Assembly (NCBI RefSeq): GCF_963678635.1
Contig: NC_087064.1
Coordinates: 64,225,548 to 64,289,547, forward strand
Direction: 5' to 3'
Length of the DNA: 64,000 nt
Source: Symsagittifera roscoffensis
Lineage: Eukaryota; Xenacoelomorpha; Acoela; Convolutidae
Shown here: piece after piece, positions 29,717 through 41,497 of the stretch
Numbering within the stretch: position 1 is the first letter of the stretch
Layout: every line of letters begins with the position of its first letter
Position numbers and translations under genes: made by a program
The notes under the pieces: model-generated
Told to the model about the DNA's origin: nothing
Database searches by the model: none
Seen by the model: only the letters and a program-made list of their open reading frames with translations

Positions 29717-32700
29717 ATGATAAAAGTCGAAAATGACTATGAATCTGTCATATATGAACAACCCTTTTCATCACACATATATGAAAATCAATCAGAATTT
29801 CTTCAAAATTATTACACTACACCCATAAATTCCACACCAACGACGCAAGAAACAAATGAGATTAACACTACAAATCAAACCAATAAAAATACCAAAACAA
29901 AATGCTTGAATACAAATCACATTTATCAAAATATACAAAAAGAACAACCCAAAGAAAAAATTTGGACAATACCATTTCTCTTAGAAAGCCCAAGAAATAA
30001 AGAATTTCAACCACCAGACCTTGAAATAGATTTTTTAATTGATTCAGGAGCAGAATCAAACATAATAAACATCCCCACATGGAATGAAATAAAAACTTTA
30101 CACCCAAAGCTAACACCTCTTGAAACCTCCAGTAAGTTAGCAACAGCACAAGGATCAACATTGATAAACTACGGAAAAATCCAATTATTTCTCCTCCCCA
30201 CCAGAACAATGGAGCAAAGCAAAATTTTAAATAAGCCATTTAAACAAATATTCCATATCACTGACATTAAATATAATATCATTGGAATACCATTTATTTC
30301 GAAGTATATACCAACAATTAACATACTAAATAGTAAAATATTAATCAAAGATAAATATACAAAAACAAAAGAAACATCCTTAACATTTTTTCAAAGATTA
30401 AATAAACAACCACCATTCTTTTCAAAATTCTACCCGATATTTAACCAACAAAGAAAACACCTAAAACCACTATCAGGAAATATCTATAATTTTTCAATCA
30501 AACAAGTTCACCAATATGATAAAGAACAAAACAAACAAAAATTTTATATGTCAGAATTTGAATTCAAACCTATTCACAAATTTTTCAAAATCACAATCTC
30601 ATCCATAAAATATTTGAAAAATTCGAATTCCGATATCATTTCCTTACATGTCTATAACAACACACCTTACCAAGTAACATTACCTTTAGGACTTTTAGGA
30701 TATTGTGAAACCAACGCTACAATATCACCAATACACGAAAAAGCCTATCGCGTAAATAATATACTCCAATTACTAGATATTTGCCAATCTACAATTCTTA
30801 ATGAAGAATTATCTATAAATAATATAATAAGTAACGAAAACAGAAATACGGATTATTTCACAAAAACTCCATATTTCAAACCTACATTCAACATAAGTAC
30901 CTACACAGAGGACCAACAGAAATTTTTAACAATGTTTAATTTCCAACATTCACAAATAACACAAGACGAATTCGAAAAATTAGCCAAACAGCTAATTAAA
31001 TATTCATCAGTCTATGCAACATCAAAATTCGATGTTGGAAAAATCAGTTCATCACTACATCTCCCGTTAAAACCAGACGCAGTTTTCAAAAAACAGAGAG
31101 CAAGTAAAGTACCAATTCACTTACATGATAAAGTAAACAGATTACTCGACATTTTAGAACAATACAACATTATATCACCAGTAAACAAAGAAGAACAACC
31201 AAAAGGCAACACATTTATCAACCCTGTTATCATTCTAGCTAAAGGAGAATCATTAAAAATCGTTCTCGATGCTAGATACCTCAATTCACTTATAGATGAA
31301 TCAAAATGTAATTGGCCCATTGAACCAATACAAGTTATTTTAACAAAAATAAACGGCAAATACTTTACAACCGCCGATATGAATAGTGCATACAATCAAA
31401 TGCCACTAGATGAACAATCACGACGTTTAACACAATTTGTTATCGGAAACCAACAATATGAATTCAACCGTTTATTCTATGGAATATCCATAGGACCAGC
31501 AGCATTTTCAGCTTTTATGAGCAAAATTTTTAGACCACTAATACTCAAGAAAAACGCAATCACCTATTTAGACGATGTTTTTATGCAATCACAAACAAAA
31601 GACGAGATGTTCAATGTTTTAGAAAAATATCACCAAATACTTCAGAACGAAAATCTGAAGGCCGCCCCCGATAAATCACACTTCTTTTTGACAAGAGTTA
31701 AATTCTTAGGACATAATATAGAAAGAAAAACAATCACTCCATTGAAATCACGCATTGACGCTATTCAAAAACTTCAACCACCAACAAATAAAAAGAAAAT
31801 CCAAGAATTTCTTGGAATGTTAAACTTTTTAAGTAAATATGTTTATAAAATGCAATTATATCTACGACCATTTTATAACATCCTTAGACAACAAAATAAT
31901 TTTGAATGGAACACAGAACATCAAACACGATTTGAAGAAATAAAGAAACTTTTAACTGAACAAATTTCAAACACAATTCCAGATTCAAATCAACCATTTT
32001 ATGCAATGTGCGATGCTTCGAACTTTGGCATCGGTGCAGCACTATTACAATCACATAATGGTACAAATAAAATGAACCTCATATCAGCAAATTCTCGATT
32101 ATTCACTCAAGCAGAGCTACGACTCTCAACTCTAATGAGAGAATGTACAGCCATAATATATACACTGACAGAATATGAATTTCTGATACTTGGATCAAAA
32201 CACCCCACAGTTTTATTCACAGACCATAAACCAATCATCTTTCTTTTTACACAAAAATCTAACCCAAACCACCGAGTTTACAGATTTCAACTAATTCTAA
32301 TGAAATTTCCAAACTTACATATAGTTTGGACTGCAGGAAAAAATCTTGCATTACCAGACACCTTAAGTCGAAATACACCACCTGAATTACTTACACGAAA
32401 AACAACAGTTGAAATACCCAAAAACATAAAATTCTACCTGGCAGAAAACGAAACATCACCCCGATTGGAATGCAAATATGCAGTAAAAACTGATATTGAA
32501 CAATCACAAAAAAATAATTTACAACATTTCCCACTTTATTTAGATTGTCAAAATAATCATTATGAAGTTGATCTACTTGGAACATCAACTTTCAAACCAA
32601 TCCCATATTCTCAATGGATAAAGAATAACACCCAACAAAAACGAACAAAACAACACCCGCCTAAAAAAGACCATTTTCCACTAATTGAAAAAGAAGATTT

Positions 32701-33235
32701 AACTGATAAAATAAATTTATCAGGACCACAAACAAATGATTCAAAATACACAATAAATCAAGTTTTTGACCTTCACGACCCACTTGATACAATACCCTTA
32801 TTTAAATTCGAAATTGAAAACATTTTTCTCCCTCCAACAGAAACGATTACAATTTCAACACTGAAACAATATCAAAATCTTGACCCGATAATTAGACAAC
32901 TAAAATCATGGCACAAATATAAAACTAAACCTGTTAAGGCAGATTCAACCATTCTAGGAAACAAAACACTCCTCCGATACTTTCGCAAATTTAACAACAC
33001 AACAATTAACGAAAATACAGACCTTTTAGAGTATAACCTGAATGAATCTACAGTTCCCTGTCTCCCTTTAAGTATGATTCTTATAGCTTTTAATATTTCA
33101 CATACGCAAAATATTAAAGGACATTCTGGATCAGAAAAAAACATATTCAAATTTTATACAAAATTTTTACTTCCCAAATGCACCAATTTGGATAAAAGTA
33201 CTATGCAACGATTGTATAGTATGTCAACTAAATAA
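29717..33235 (+). CDS. pol: Pol polyprotein of copy 2, protease to start of integrase (ends at a frameshift)
   Basis: The protease DSGAES lies at about residue 109. RT spans about 470-720 with YLDDV at 617-621, and RNase H begins near CDAS (Asp about 766). The integrase zinc domain starts with HTQNIKGH near 1129. Then a seven-A run at 33135-33141 has one base more than the corresponding GAGAAAA of copy 1, and the frame closes about 30 codons later. Upstream, the same frame continues open to the gag stop, so a Gag-Pol readthrough product is possible. RT and RNase H appear intact and the integrase is not. Confidence 0.9.
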   Translation: MIKVENDYESVIYEQPFSSHIYENQSEFLQNYYTTPINSTPTTQETNEINTTNQTNKNTKTKCLNTNHIYQNIQKEQPKEKIWTIPFLLESPRNKEFQPPDLEIDFLIDSGAESNIINIPTWNEIKTLHPKLTPLETSSKLATAQGSTLINYGKIQLFLLPTRTMEQSKILNKPFKQIFHITDIKYNIIGIPFISKYIPTINILNSKILIKDKYTKTKETSLTFFQRLNKQPPFFSKFYPIFNQQRKHLKPLSGNIYNFSIKQVHQYDKEQNKQKFYMSEFEFKPIHKFFKITISSIKYLKNSNSDIISLHVYNNTPYQVTLPLGLLGYCETNATISPIHEKAYRVNNILQLLDICQSTILNEELSINNIISNENRNTDYFTKTPYFKPTFNISTYTEDQQKFLTMFNFQHSQITQDEFEKLAKQLIKYSSVYATSKFDVGKISSSLHLPLKPDAVFKKQRASKVPIHLHDKVNRLLDILEQYNIISPVNKEEQPKGNTFINPVIILAKGESLKIVLDARYLNSLIDESKCNWPIEPIQVILTKINGKYFTTADMNSAYNQMPLDEQSRRLTQFVIGNQQYEFNRLFYGISIGPAAFSAFMSKIFRPLILKKNAITYLDDVFMQSQTKDEMFNVLEKYHQILQNENLKAAPDKSHFFLTRVKFLGHNIERKTITPLKSRIDAIQKLQPPTNKKKIQEFLGMLNFLSKYVYKMQLYLRPFYNILRQQNNFEWNTEHQTRFEEIKKLLTEQISNTIPDSNQPFYAMCDASNFGIGAALLQSHNGTNKMNLISANSRLFTQAELRLSTLMRECTAIIYTLTEYEFLILGSKHPTVLFTDHKPIIFLFTQKSNPNHRVYRFQLILMKFPNLHIVWTAGKNLALPDTLSRNTPPELLTRKTTVEIPKNIKFYLAENETSPRLECKYAVKTDIEQSQKNNLQHFPLYLDCQNNHYEVDLLGTSTFKPIPYSQWIKNNTQQKRTKQHPPKKDHFPLIEKEDLTDKINLSGPQTNDSKYTINQVFDLHDPLDTIPLFKFEIENIFLPPTETITISTLKQYQNLDPIIRQLKSWHKYKTKPVKADSTILGNKTLLRYFRKFNNTTINENTDLLEYNLNESTVPCLPLSMILIAFNISHTQNIKGHSGSEKNIFKFYTKFLLPKCTNLDKSTMQRLYSMSTK

Positions 33236-34580
33236 ACCTTACCCAAATCAAAAACAAATAGCACAAAAACAAGATTTTAAAGGACAAAGCTTGTACTTTA
33301 ACCATCGTATCTCATTTGATACCAAAGGACCAATTTCACCCTCATCCGAAGGAAACTCCTACATTATGGTAATTGTTGACGCATTTACACATTATGTAGC
33401 ACTTAACCCAGTACCACATTGTAACGCTTATTACGCTTACACAACACTCTATGAACACTGGATAGCAAAATTCGGACTACCAGAAATTTTAGTTACAGAC
33501 AACGGTACAGAATTCATAAATAATGAAATTATCACACTATGTCATTTATATAACATTAAACACAAACCACGTACATCTCATGCACCTTGGACAAACGGCT
33601 TAGTCGAAGGTATGAACCGTTCATTACAAGAATATCTTAGATGTATCATCAACGGAAATGATACAAAATATACCGAATGGTCAGCAGATGTAAAATTATT
33701 TCCCTTAGCGTATAATTCACAAATTACGACAACTTTAGGAATGTCACCATACGAAATGGTTTTTAACCAAAAGCCACGCAAACCAATAATGTTTACAGCA
33801 AATTCTCATAAAAACGCACAAGGTTATTGTCAACCAAATAAAGACTCAATTTGTTATAACCTACCTTTACATACACACGATGAAGATCATTTTCATCACC
33901 CACAAATTCTTAAACTAGCCTCCGGTACACACACCGAATGGATTCTAAATAGAGATAAAAAACACAATGAAATCTATCAAAAAATAACAAAAAAGTTATT
34001 ACAAAGACAAAACATTAATGAACAAATCAATTCACGTTTTACACCAGCCTCCGAATTAAAAATTGGAACATTTGTTTTAATACCTAATTTTAATACTCAA
34101 AAAGGAATTTCTAAAAAATTACAACCCCTTCGAAAAGGACCATACCAAATAATTGCAAAACCCACTGATGTCACATATAAAATTACCGACTCAAACAAAA
34201 AAGAAATCGTTCAACATCGAAACAACCTATTACCTTATTACCCAAAAGAATACGCACTCCGCGAATTAACTCAATTATATTCTTTCACAGGATTAAAAAT
34301 CATTCAAAATGAAACACATCTGAAAAACACAGAACAAAATGATAACCCCACCGAAAATCAAAACACAAAACCAACCGCCACCAAAAACAATACACAAAAC
34401 CATAAAGAATCCCCAAAACAAAGAAAAAATAGAAAAATGACCGAACAAATAATACCCCAAGAACAAATCGACAAATCAGAAAATAGAAAAACAACAAGAC
34501 TCCGAAATCAACCACATAAAAACTATAAAATATTCATCCCCCAATCTAAAATTTTAAAGAAAGTGGAATTTCAAAAGTAA
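33141..34580 (+). pseudogene. pol: Integrase part of pol in copy 2, separated by a +1 frameshift
   Basis: From the A-run on, the integrase continues in another frame: zinc-domain Cys pair, catalytic Asp in ISFDTKG, TDNGTEF, Glu in GLVEG, GPYQI and the basic tail. All catalytic residues are kept and no further stop occurs. The only defect is the extra A. A first internal Met lies at 33291 but would lack the zinc domain. A sequencing error in the homopolymer is a real alternative. Confidence 0.85.
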
Positions 34581-35178
34581 TTTTAACATTATACTTCACA
34601 ATCTTGAAACCTCCGAAACATTTTTCATTTACATTTTTCAAAATAACATGCTGACAAATACGCAATAATTCTAGTTCAAAATAGACCAATAGGATTCATC
34701 CAATCCGTCACTTTCTCTAACTCAAACTAAGACCAATTAGACGAATCATATAGAACTCCAGGCACATCTATAACTATAACTTTACGACCTCCAGGTCAAA
34801 AATAAGCAAACCACTCCAACTTGACAACTAAAATAAATATCACCATAATACCGTACCCCTCCCTTATCTAATAACCCAAAGATCAACAATATTTCCCCAA
34901 CTCAGACCACGAATACCCCCAAGACAAATTTGTTAACTTAGCCTAAAGTAACAAAATTAACATTTCAATTAGCCTAAAGTATAAAAATCTCACCATACCC
35001 CGGATCATTTGACAAACAAAAATAAAGAAAAAGACGACCTCCCGATCACCATGAAAATTGCCCCCAACAATTTTTTACAAAACTCAACCCACTTGTCAAA
35101 AAACTAATAAATAATCCGACCACACTAGAAAATCGCCTCAAACAGCAAAAAATATTCGACCAAGAGATCATTTCTTAA
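34581..35178 (+). other. Conserved non-coding gap between pol and ORF A, copy 2
   Basis: It aligns throughout with 3093-3692 of copy 1, including the twofold TTAGCCTAAAGT-type repeat near 34940-34980. It is non-coding in all frames. Confidence 0.5.
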
Positions 35179-35408
35179 ATGCTCTTCTCTCAATCAGTTA
35201 CTCAAATACTCATAAATCTTAAACATTTTTTTACAATACTTGAAACCTTTATAATATTTCTTTTTGATATACTTGAATCTTTTCTAATAATCCTAATCAT
35301 TTTTTGTAACATTTTTTAATTTTCTACACTATTCTCGAACTATTCCTCCAACTTTCCAAAACCCTTGATTATATCCACAGGTACGATTTATACAACTTGT
35401 CTAAATGA
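35179..35408 (+). pseudogene. ORF A of copy 2, truncated by a one-base deletion
   Basis: It starts like ORF A of copy 1 but has six Ts where copy 1 has seven (35312-35317), which brings in TAA at 35317-35319 after 46 codons. The retained part is still a single hydrophobic segment, so a short product is possible. The region up to the ATGA at ORF B remains alignable. Confidence 0.65.
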
Positions 35409-35593
35409 TACGAACGATTTTCAGTAGAACTGATATTTTTTTATTGTTTGTAATTTTCATAACATTTTTATCATCCCTCATTTTGACCATATGTAAATGT
35501 ATAAAGAAAGCAATCTTCACATTTGCCCTAGCAACAATCCTTCTAACTCTTTTTTTGGAAGAATATTATAATAAACATAAACCTTCCCACTAA
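35405..35593 (+). CDS. ORF B of copy 2, 62-aa hydrophobic protein
   Basis: Same length as in copy 1, with conservative changes only (for example I to F and I to T inside the second hydrophobic segment). The ATGA context is retained even though ORF A is broken here. Confidence 0.6.
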   Translation: MIRTIFSRTDIFLLFVIFITFLSSLILTICKCIKKAIFTFALATILLTLFLEEYYNKHKPSH

Positions 35594-35598
35594 AGTAA

Positions 35599-36735
35599 CA
35601 ATTCAAAAACCCATCAAAAATTGCTACCCAACAGTCACAAAGTCAGTCTTCACCGACATCATCCCAAGATAACCAAACACCACCTTCAATTACTCAAAAT
35701 CCTCAAACATCTACACGAATTTCTTTTCAAGACAATCCATACACTTTTGAAGAACGACATGCTCGTTTATCAGAACCACTAGAACCAGTTCAACGACAAG
35801 CACCTCTAAGCGAACCAACATATAACCTATACCCAACACTACCACAAGAACTAAGTAGAATAAGAAATCCTAGTCAAAACCAAAATACAGTCGAAATAAA
35901 TAGACAAATTATACATCCTCGACGAAACAGAAATTTTCAAACTCCCCGAGTTCATTTTGATATACCTCAATCCCCATCACAAAACACTCCAGAAAACCCC
36001 ATTGGTATATTACCAGAAACCCCTACGCTTCTTTCACAACGTAGCACCTCAAGCCTACCATCAGATTACTTAGGTTCAACACCAACATCTGAACAAATAC
36101 GTGAAAATCCCTTTAACCCCCCAAACCAGGCATCACGACTACCATATTGGACAACACATTCATTTACACAAGGTGAATTAAATTTAGTCAATAATCCAAT
36201 AGATATTTCTACGGATACAACAACATCCTCATCACTACCAGAAACATTATCACTACCATCAACACCATCAATAAGCCAGATTTCACCACCACCTTTTAAC
36301 TTAAATTTTCCAAATAATCTCGACGCCAGATATCGAGAACAATCATCAATAAATATTCCTTTAAGACTAGATTGGAATACATTTACAGCACCTCCACCAT
36401 TATTTGGACAACATCAAGAAAGTAACCGCCTTCATAACTGGGCACTTAATAGATTACAATATCGCCAAGATATTCACAACGATATCCGTGATCACAATAT
36501 TCAAATACTCCAACAAAACAGTTTACAATTAAAGTTTGAAATCACAGTTAAGTTAAATAATATTACCCAACATCCCTACCCATTAAATCCACCTAACATA
36601 ACAGCTCAATCACTACCACCACCGTTTATAACTACTGAAGTAATATACAAATACGACAGATATACCAAAAACACAATTGGCTACATTACATTTTATAATC
36701 CATACTCAGGATTATCATACACATGTATATTCTAA
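35599..36735 (+). CDS. ORF X of copy 2, 378 codons without AUG
   Basis: The open frame follows TAA at 35596-35598 and ends at the TAA overlapping the env start by 13 bases. It is exactly as long as in copy 1. Many differences from copy 1 are silent, and amino-acid changes cluster in the Pro/Ser-rich part, while the C-terminal 130 residues are nearly unchanged. No in-frame ATG exists here either. The putative acceptor CCAACAG is conserved. Confidence 0.75.
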   Translation, partial: QFKNPSKIATQQSQSQSSPTSSQDNQTPPSITQNPQTSTRISFQDNPYTFEERHARLSEPLEPVQRQAPLSEPTYNLYPTLPQELSRIRNPSQNQNTVEINRQIIHPRRNRNFQTPRVHFDIPQSPSQNTPENPIGILPETPTLLSQRSTSSLPSDYLGSTPTSEQIRENPFNPPNQASRLPYWTTHSFTQGELNLVNNPIDISTDTTTSSSLPETLSLPSTPSISQISPPPFNLNFPNNLDARYREQSSINIPLRLDWNTFTAPPPLFGQHQESNRLHNWALNRLQYRQDIHNDIRDHNIQILQQNSLQLKFEITVKLNNITQHPYPLNPPNITAQSLPPPFITTEVIYKYDRYTKNTIGYITFYNPYSGLSYTCIF

Positions 36736-39341
36736 AATTATTAATTTTTCTCCAACTCCTTTTTCTAGTAATCTCAAATCAAAACATAAACCCTTCCCCT
36801 CGTACAGGACCACAAGATTTATTAGTAACACATTACGATTGTGAAGAAAATGAACAAAAAACACTACATAAATATGCAATAAATCAAGTATCACAATGTG
36901 AAACAGAACCACAAGCTATAGAAACCACAGATGTAATAGCAACACTCTATTCAAAAGCCCGAGCAACAACAGTTACAGGTTATAAATTCACAGCAACATT
37001 TTCCGAAAAGAAAGTACATTGTTCACAAGTCTCGAACGGAAACAAAAACCGACTTGACCATGAATCATTCTATCAGAGTAATATAGAACGTCTTTTACAT
37101 CTCAATCCCGACGATTGTAAAAGTGAATTACTTAGACTAAACATCACACAAAATAAAAACTCCGCAAGAAAGTTAGTTAATTTTCAAGTTTTTTCAGACT
37201 CTGTACATCAATCACAACTTGAAAGACACCAAGGACATATAAAACTAGACGAAAAATACCCGTATAACGGCGCACACGGACGATTAACCTATGACCTACA
37301 CGATAAACATTGGATACCACACATTGGTATAAATGACCCATCAAACTGCAAAGCAGACACAAAAAATAAAGGATACCAAGAAATAATGTTTTTCGATTGG
37401 AAAATACAACTCGAAAAAATACAACTAACACGAGATTTATCAGATAATACAATGATCTATCAAGGAATCCGATTACCTTGTAAAAATGATCAAGGTTATT
37501 GCGACCCTACAACGAGAACACAAGCAACCATTGTTTGGTTCCCCGAAGATACATGTACAACATTTCAAGTAGCAAAAATACACGCTCGTATGATAAAATT
37601 TCACGAAAAATATTTTATACAATCAATTCCATATGAACAAGTCCATCCATCACGAAAACTAAGTTCTAATTTTAGAAACATAGACAATATAGAAAATAAA
37701 TTGACACGTTTTCAAATATATCAAGAAACAGAACTTGCATGTAAATACAGGAATCCACTTCACAGAACACAATACTCTGAAATATTAGTTGAATACGAAA
37801 AAGGATTCGACATGACCACTGGAAAAGTAAAAATCGACCCATATGCCACAGGTCATCCTCCAAACGAAGGAACATCCTATATACCAGTTAATTTTGAAAA
37901 AAGCAACGGACAACCTGGTGGACATCTAAAACCTCATGACACCAGAAGCACACGCTTACAAGAATTATCACTAATGAATACTACATATTTCGGTAATATC
38001 CACTATGATATTCATTTAGATATGAAACTAGACTATACAATTAGCCGAATTTTTCAAGAAATGTCACTCTCCGAATTAGAAACACTACACCAACTATGCG
38101 AATTAGAACGAACACAAATATTACAATCACTTGCACTAGCAGTATTAAAAATACCCTATGCAGGATACTTATTATCTGGAAATAGATCAAATTTTTTAGA
38201 CTATGAAGGAAACATCTTATGGTTTTATACTTGTACTAAAAAAGTATCACCACTATACGTTTTTGAAGATAAACGATGTTATAAAAGAATCCCTATCTTT
38301 TATAAGAATAAAGTACATTTCGTGGATACACTTTCACGAAGAACCTATTTCTGGGATACCGCAGTCCCATGTGGATCAGAAAACAGCCACAATGTAGTAC
38401 AACTAAACCCTGATGAAAATAAATATTATCTTCTCACTCCATATCCCACATTAATGCAATCACTCAAAAAATTTTCACCAGAAAGCATTCGCGCTATTGC
38501 TCGAAACCCAAATATAGACTTACAATCAATAGGAATCTATTCAAAATCAGATATTCAACATCACATTAGAACACAACAATTCCAAGAATTATTAACACAA
38601 ATGGACACTATACAAAGACAATCAATAGACCAAAATTTACGCAAACTTGCAGAAACCGCAGGATTTGCCGATATCTACACGCAAGACTATAGCGGATATT
38701 TTAAAGACATTAAAGATTATATATATCTAAACGGTGAAAAATACCGTCCCCAAGATATATCACCAATTAACATTTTTAGCTTTGTTACACTCAAAAATGA
38801 GATCCTCGATTTTCTAGGATGGCCCTACTACATCTTAGAAAAATTGACTATTTTATACGCAATGTTTAACTTTATTGGATTTCTTTTCTCACTTTTAAAA
38901 GGAATCTACAACACATGTGCTATACACACACAAGTAAACAGACAAGCAAGCGTAGCACGCATACTCTTTGCAGGATTTTTTGGAATCTTTTCTACATCTA
39001 TAAACAAAATTCTTTTAGACGCACAAATAAAAGAATATAACACAAAAATAGCAACACGACAAAATACATACGACGAAGAACATAACAATGTAGACATAAC
39101 GCCAACGGCACCACAATTACCACCCCTACCAAATAACCATCCACTATCCCTAGTCCCACGAAATTTTCGAAATTTAGCCATCACACATAATCCAAATTTT
39201 CGACTCACCACATCACAAAGTCCCATCCAACATATAATGACACACCAGTCACAAGATCAAAATACTTATGAACAAATTATTGAACAACCCCATACCACCG
39301 CTTTTCAGTCTCAAAATAATCATTTTTTTAGCCCACGATGA
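36723..39341 (+). CDS. env: Envelope-like glycoprotein of copy 2, 872 aa
   Basis: Same length as copy 1 with few substitutions, mostly in the signal peptide and tail. Signal peptide, Cys positions, both hydrophobic segments (about 700-730 and 744-765) and PTAP at 794-797 are all retained. It overlaps ORF X at its start and ORF3 by ATGA at its end. No stop or frameshift is seen, so env is intact although integrase in this copy is not. Confidence 0.8.
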   Translation: MYILKLLIFLQLLFLVISNQNINPSPRTGPQDLLVTHYDCEENEQKTLHKYAINQVSQCETEPQAIETTDVIATLYSKARATTVTGYKFTATFSEKKVHCSQVSNGNKNRLDHESFYQSNIERLLHLNPDDCKSELLRLNITQNKNSARKLVNFQVFSDSVHQSQLERHQGHIKLDEKYPYNGAHGRLTYDLHDKHWIPHIGINDPSNCKADTKNKGYQEIMFFDWKIQLEKIQLTRDLSDNTMIYQGIRLPCKNDQGYCDPTTRTQATIVWFPEDTCTTFQVAKIHARMIKFHEKYFIQSIPYEQVHPSRKLSSNFRNIDNIENKLTRFQIYQETELACKYRNPLHRTQYSEILVEYEKGFDMTTGKVKIDPYATGHPPNEGTSYIPVNFEKSNGQPGGHLKPHDTRSTRLQELSLMNTTYFGNIHYDIHLDMKLDYTISRIFQEMSLSELETLHQLCELERTQILQSLALAVLKIPYAGYLLSGNRSNFLDYEGNILWFYTCTKKVSPLYVFEDKRCYKRIPIFYKNKVHFVDTLSRRTYFWDTAVPCGSENSHNVVQLNPDENKYYLLTPYPTLMQSLKKFSPESIRAIARNPNIDLQSIGIYSKSDIQHHIRTQQFQELLTQMDTIQRQSIDQNLRKLAETAGFADIYTQDYSGYFKDIKDYIYLNGEKYRPQDISPINIFSFVTLKNEILDFLGWPYYILEKLTILYAMFNFIGFLFSLLKGIYNTCAIHTQVNRQASVARILFAGFFGIFSTSINKILLDAQIKEYNTKIATRQNTYDEEHNNVDITPTAPQLPPLPNNHPLSLVPRNFRNLAITHNPNFRLTTSQSPIQHIMTHQSQDQNTYEQIIEQPHTTAFQSQNNHFFSPR

Positions 39342-41143
39342 GCCGCCAACTTGGATCACTACACCGATCAAATTCCCACCCAACCAATCTTACCTCTACA
39401 ATCCCAATAATACCACTTTTTGCTTTTCCGCCACCCGATTTTCCATCTAGTAATGTAACATCAGGCATGAATTCCGACACTAATTCACACATCTCAGTTT
39501 TATATTCCATCTCACAACTCAATAACCCGAATATTGAAACCCCCGATGAATTTGCCGACTCAGAACCATCCCCATCCAATAATTTTCATAATTCTTCTAA
39601 TTTTTCTCAACCCCCTTTTCAACCCATATTATCCAATAACCCTGACCCAATCACTCCCACACCCTCTTATGCTTCCCAAGTTACCCCAACCTACTCCTCA
39701 TACCATTCTGACCAATCATCTCATTCTCCAGACACCCCCCGAATCTCCCCAGAGCTAGATAATTTTATTACCCTTCAACAACAACCCTACCACCTTAATA
39801 CCCCAACCATAAACCAAATCTCCTCCACTATAAATTCATCCAATCCCCCTACCCCTACACCCTCTTCAAATTATACTGAATCATTAGCACCATCATCCAC
39901 ATCAACTGAATCTTCACACAATACTAATAGAGCTTACCGCACTTTTAAAAGAAAGTTCCCCAACCATCCTTTCCCAGCAAAACCAGGAACAGCCCGTGAA
40001 TACATCAACCACCCCAAGCATACTAACACAAAAGAATTTTTAGCCATCACCTTACCCTCATTCCCACAATACACCTTAAACACCCCCCACGACACTAACG
40101 AAACACGCAACTTTGTAGATGAATACGTTTTAATGCCCACTCTCTCTTGGACCTCATATTATCATTTTACTAACCCTCTTTGCTTACCTTTATCTAGCAC
40201 TCACATCGATATAGAGCGAAATACGGACATGCTATATCGACTCACTACACCACTAACCGCTAGACAATTTACTTACGTTGGATATAAAAAATCAATAAAA
40301 ACACACACTGCACCTAGAGCTAACGAATATACACTCGAATACTATGATCACAACATCATCAGAGCTAACCAAGATCAATTCTTAGACGACGATCGCTTCG
40401 CTAATCCACAAATTACTGAAAAATTTTTCATCAAGACACCATATATATTTACACTAAACATCTTCGACCGAAAGTTTGATCACATTATTTCAGAAGCACT
40501 AACAGACACACAAGCATACGAAAGTTTTAAAGAACGCTTCCAAATATTTTCACTAACCTTTCATTTCCTTGCACCACACGAAAGAGATTTACACTGCTCA
40601 CACGATATTATGTTGCGCACTAAACAAACCCACACATATAGTTATTATCGCTTCATCCAAAATCACTTTGACCTACACACACCCTCTAGACAGCCACACC
40701 ATCGCTTTCAATTCATTAATTCCAAATACACTTCACCATTTTTCCTAAATTTCACATATTGCATTAAAGATACTAACCTTCATGGTATTCTTCGCAATTA
40801 TGATCCCATAACCCAAATGTACATCTTCTGTCCCATCACCAAGACCTTCAACGCCGAAGAATCCCGACCCTTCCTTATCCCGCACGAGTTTGTACAACCT
40901 ATAGAAATCCCAATTTTAGAATTCATCCACAACACTAAATTCAATCACAAATTATATAATCTAATCCAAAACACACCTTATGAGTTTGCAGTTGGCACTG
41001 AAGAACTAACCACTATTAAGGCACTTCAATTGCTTTGGCCACTGCTTCAGACTAAAAATATCATCCGCATCTTAGCTAAACTACTAACAAATTCCGATCT
41101 CATCCACGACATCTTCCCCCACGGTTTTTTCCCCGACGACTAA
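39338..41143 (+). CDS. ORF3 of copy 2, 601 aa, unknown family
   Basis: Collinear with copy 1 ORF3 except for two in-frame dipeptide insertions in the disordered N-terminal third. The ordered C-terminal 400 residues are highly conserved. The start is set by ATGA overlap with env. The stop is followed after three bases by the conserved donor GTAAGT. Confidence 0.8.
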   Translation: MSRQLGSLHRSNSHPTNLTSTIPIIPLFAFPPPDFPSSNVTSGMNSDTNSHISVLYSISQLNNPNIETPDEFADSEPSPSNNFHNSSNFSQPPFQPILSNNPDPITPTPSYASQVTPTYSSYHSDQSSHSPDTPRISPELDNFITLQQQPYHLNTPTINQISSTINSSNPPTPTPSSNYTESLAPSSTSTESSHNTNRAYRTFKRKFPNHPFPAKPGTAREYINHPKHTNTKEFLAITLPSFPQYTLNTPHDTNETRNFVDEYVLMPTLSWTSYYHFTNPLCLPLSSTHIDIERNTDMLYRLTTPLTARQFTYVGYKKSIKTHTAPRANEYTLEYYDHNIIRANQDQFLDDDRFANPQITEKFFIKTPYIFTLNIFDRKFDHIISEALTDTQAYESFKERFQIFSLTFHFLAPHERDLHCSHDIMLRTKQTHTYSYYRFIQNHFDLHTPSRQPHHRFQFINSKYTSPFFLNFTYCIKDTNLHGILRNYDPITQMYIFCPITKTFNAEESRPFLIPHEFVQPIEIPILEFIHNTKFNHKLYNLIQNTPYEFAVGTEELTTIKALQLLWPLLQTKNIIRILAKLLTNSDLIHDIFPHGFFPDD

Positions 41144-41146
41144 CAG

Positions 41147-41225
41147 GTAAGTATGAATTAAATGAATATTACTAACTAATTAAAATATTAAAAAACTCAC
41201 CATACTTTATCCATGTTTTCTTTAG
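41147..41225 (+). other. Probable intron after ORF3, copy 2 (79 nt)
   Basis: CAG|GTAAGTATG donor, TACTAAC at 41170-41176 and TTTTCTTTAG acceptor. Length and signals equal those of copy 1, while the sequence between them has drifted. Confidence 0.65.
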
Positions 41226-41356
41226 ATTTTTAGCCTTCATCCGACGATCACCTACAAAAACCACAAAAAACAAATAAAGATCGCAAATTTCATCAAACAG
41301 ATTTCATCAATTCTATTAATCTCTTACACTTATAAATTTATAAATTTAATACCAAT

Positions 41357-41497
41357 GCAGTAAATTCATTTCTAAAATTTTCCCCACAAGCAGTAAATCT
41401 AATTATGATGAAAATTTGTAACTTAAAATTCCCCCATAACTAGCAGTAAATTTCCAAATTCTATGCAGTAAATTAATAAAATGCAAATGCAGTACTA
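41357..41497 (+). repeat. GCAGTAAAT motif array, copy 2
   Basis: Four GCAGTAAAT and one GCAGTAC, in the same order and spacing as copy 1, although the intervening bases vary. Confidence 0.6.
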
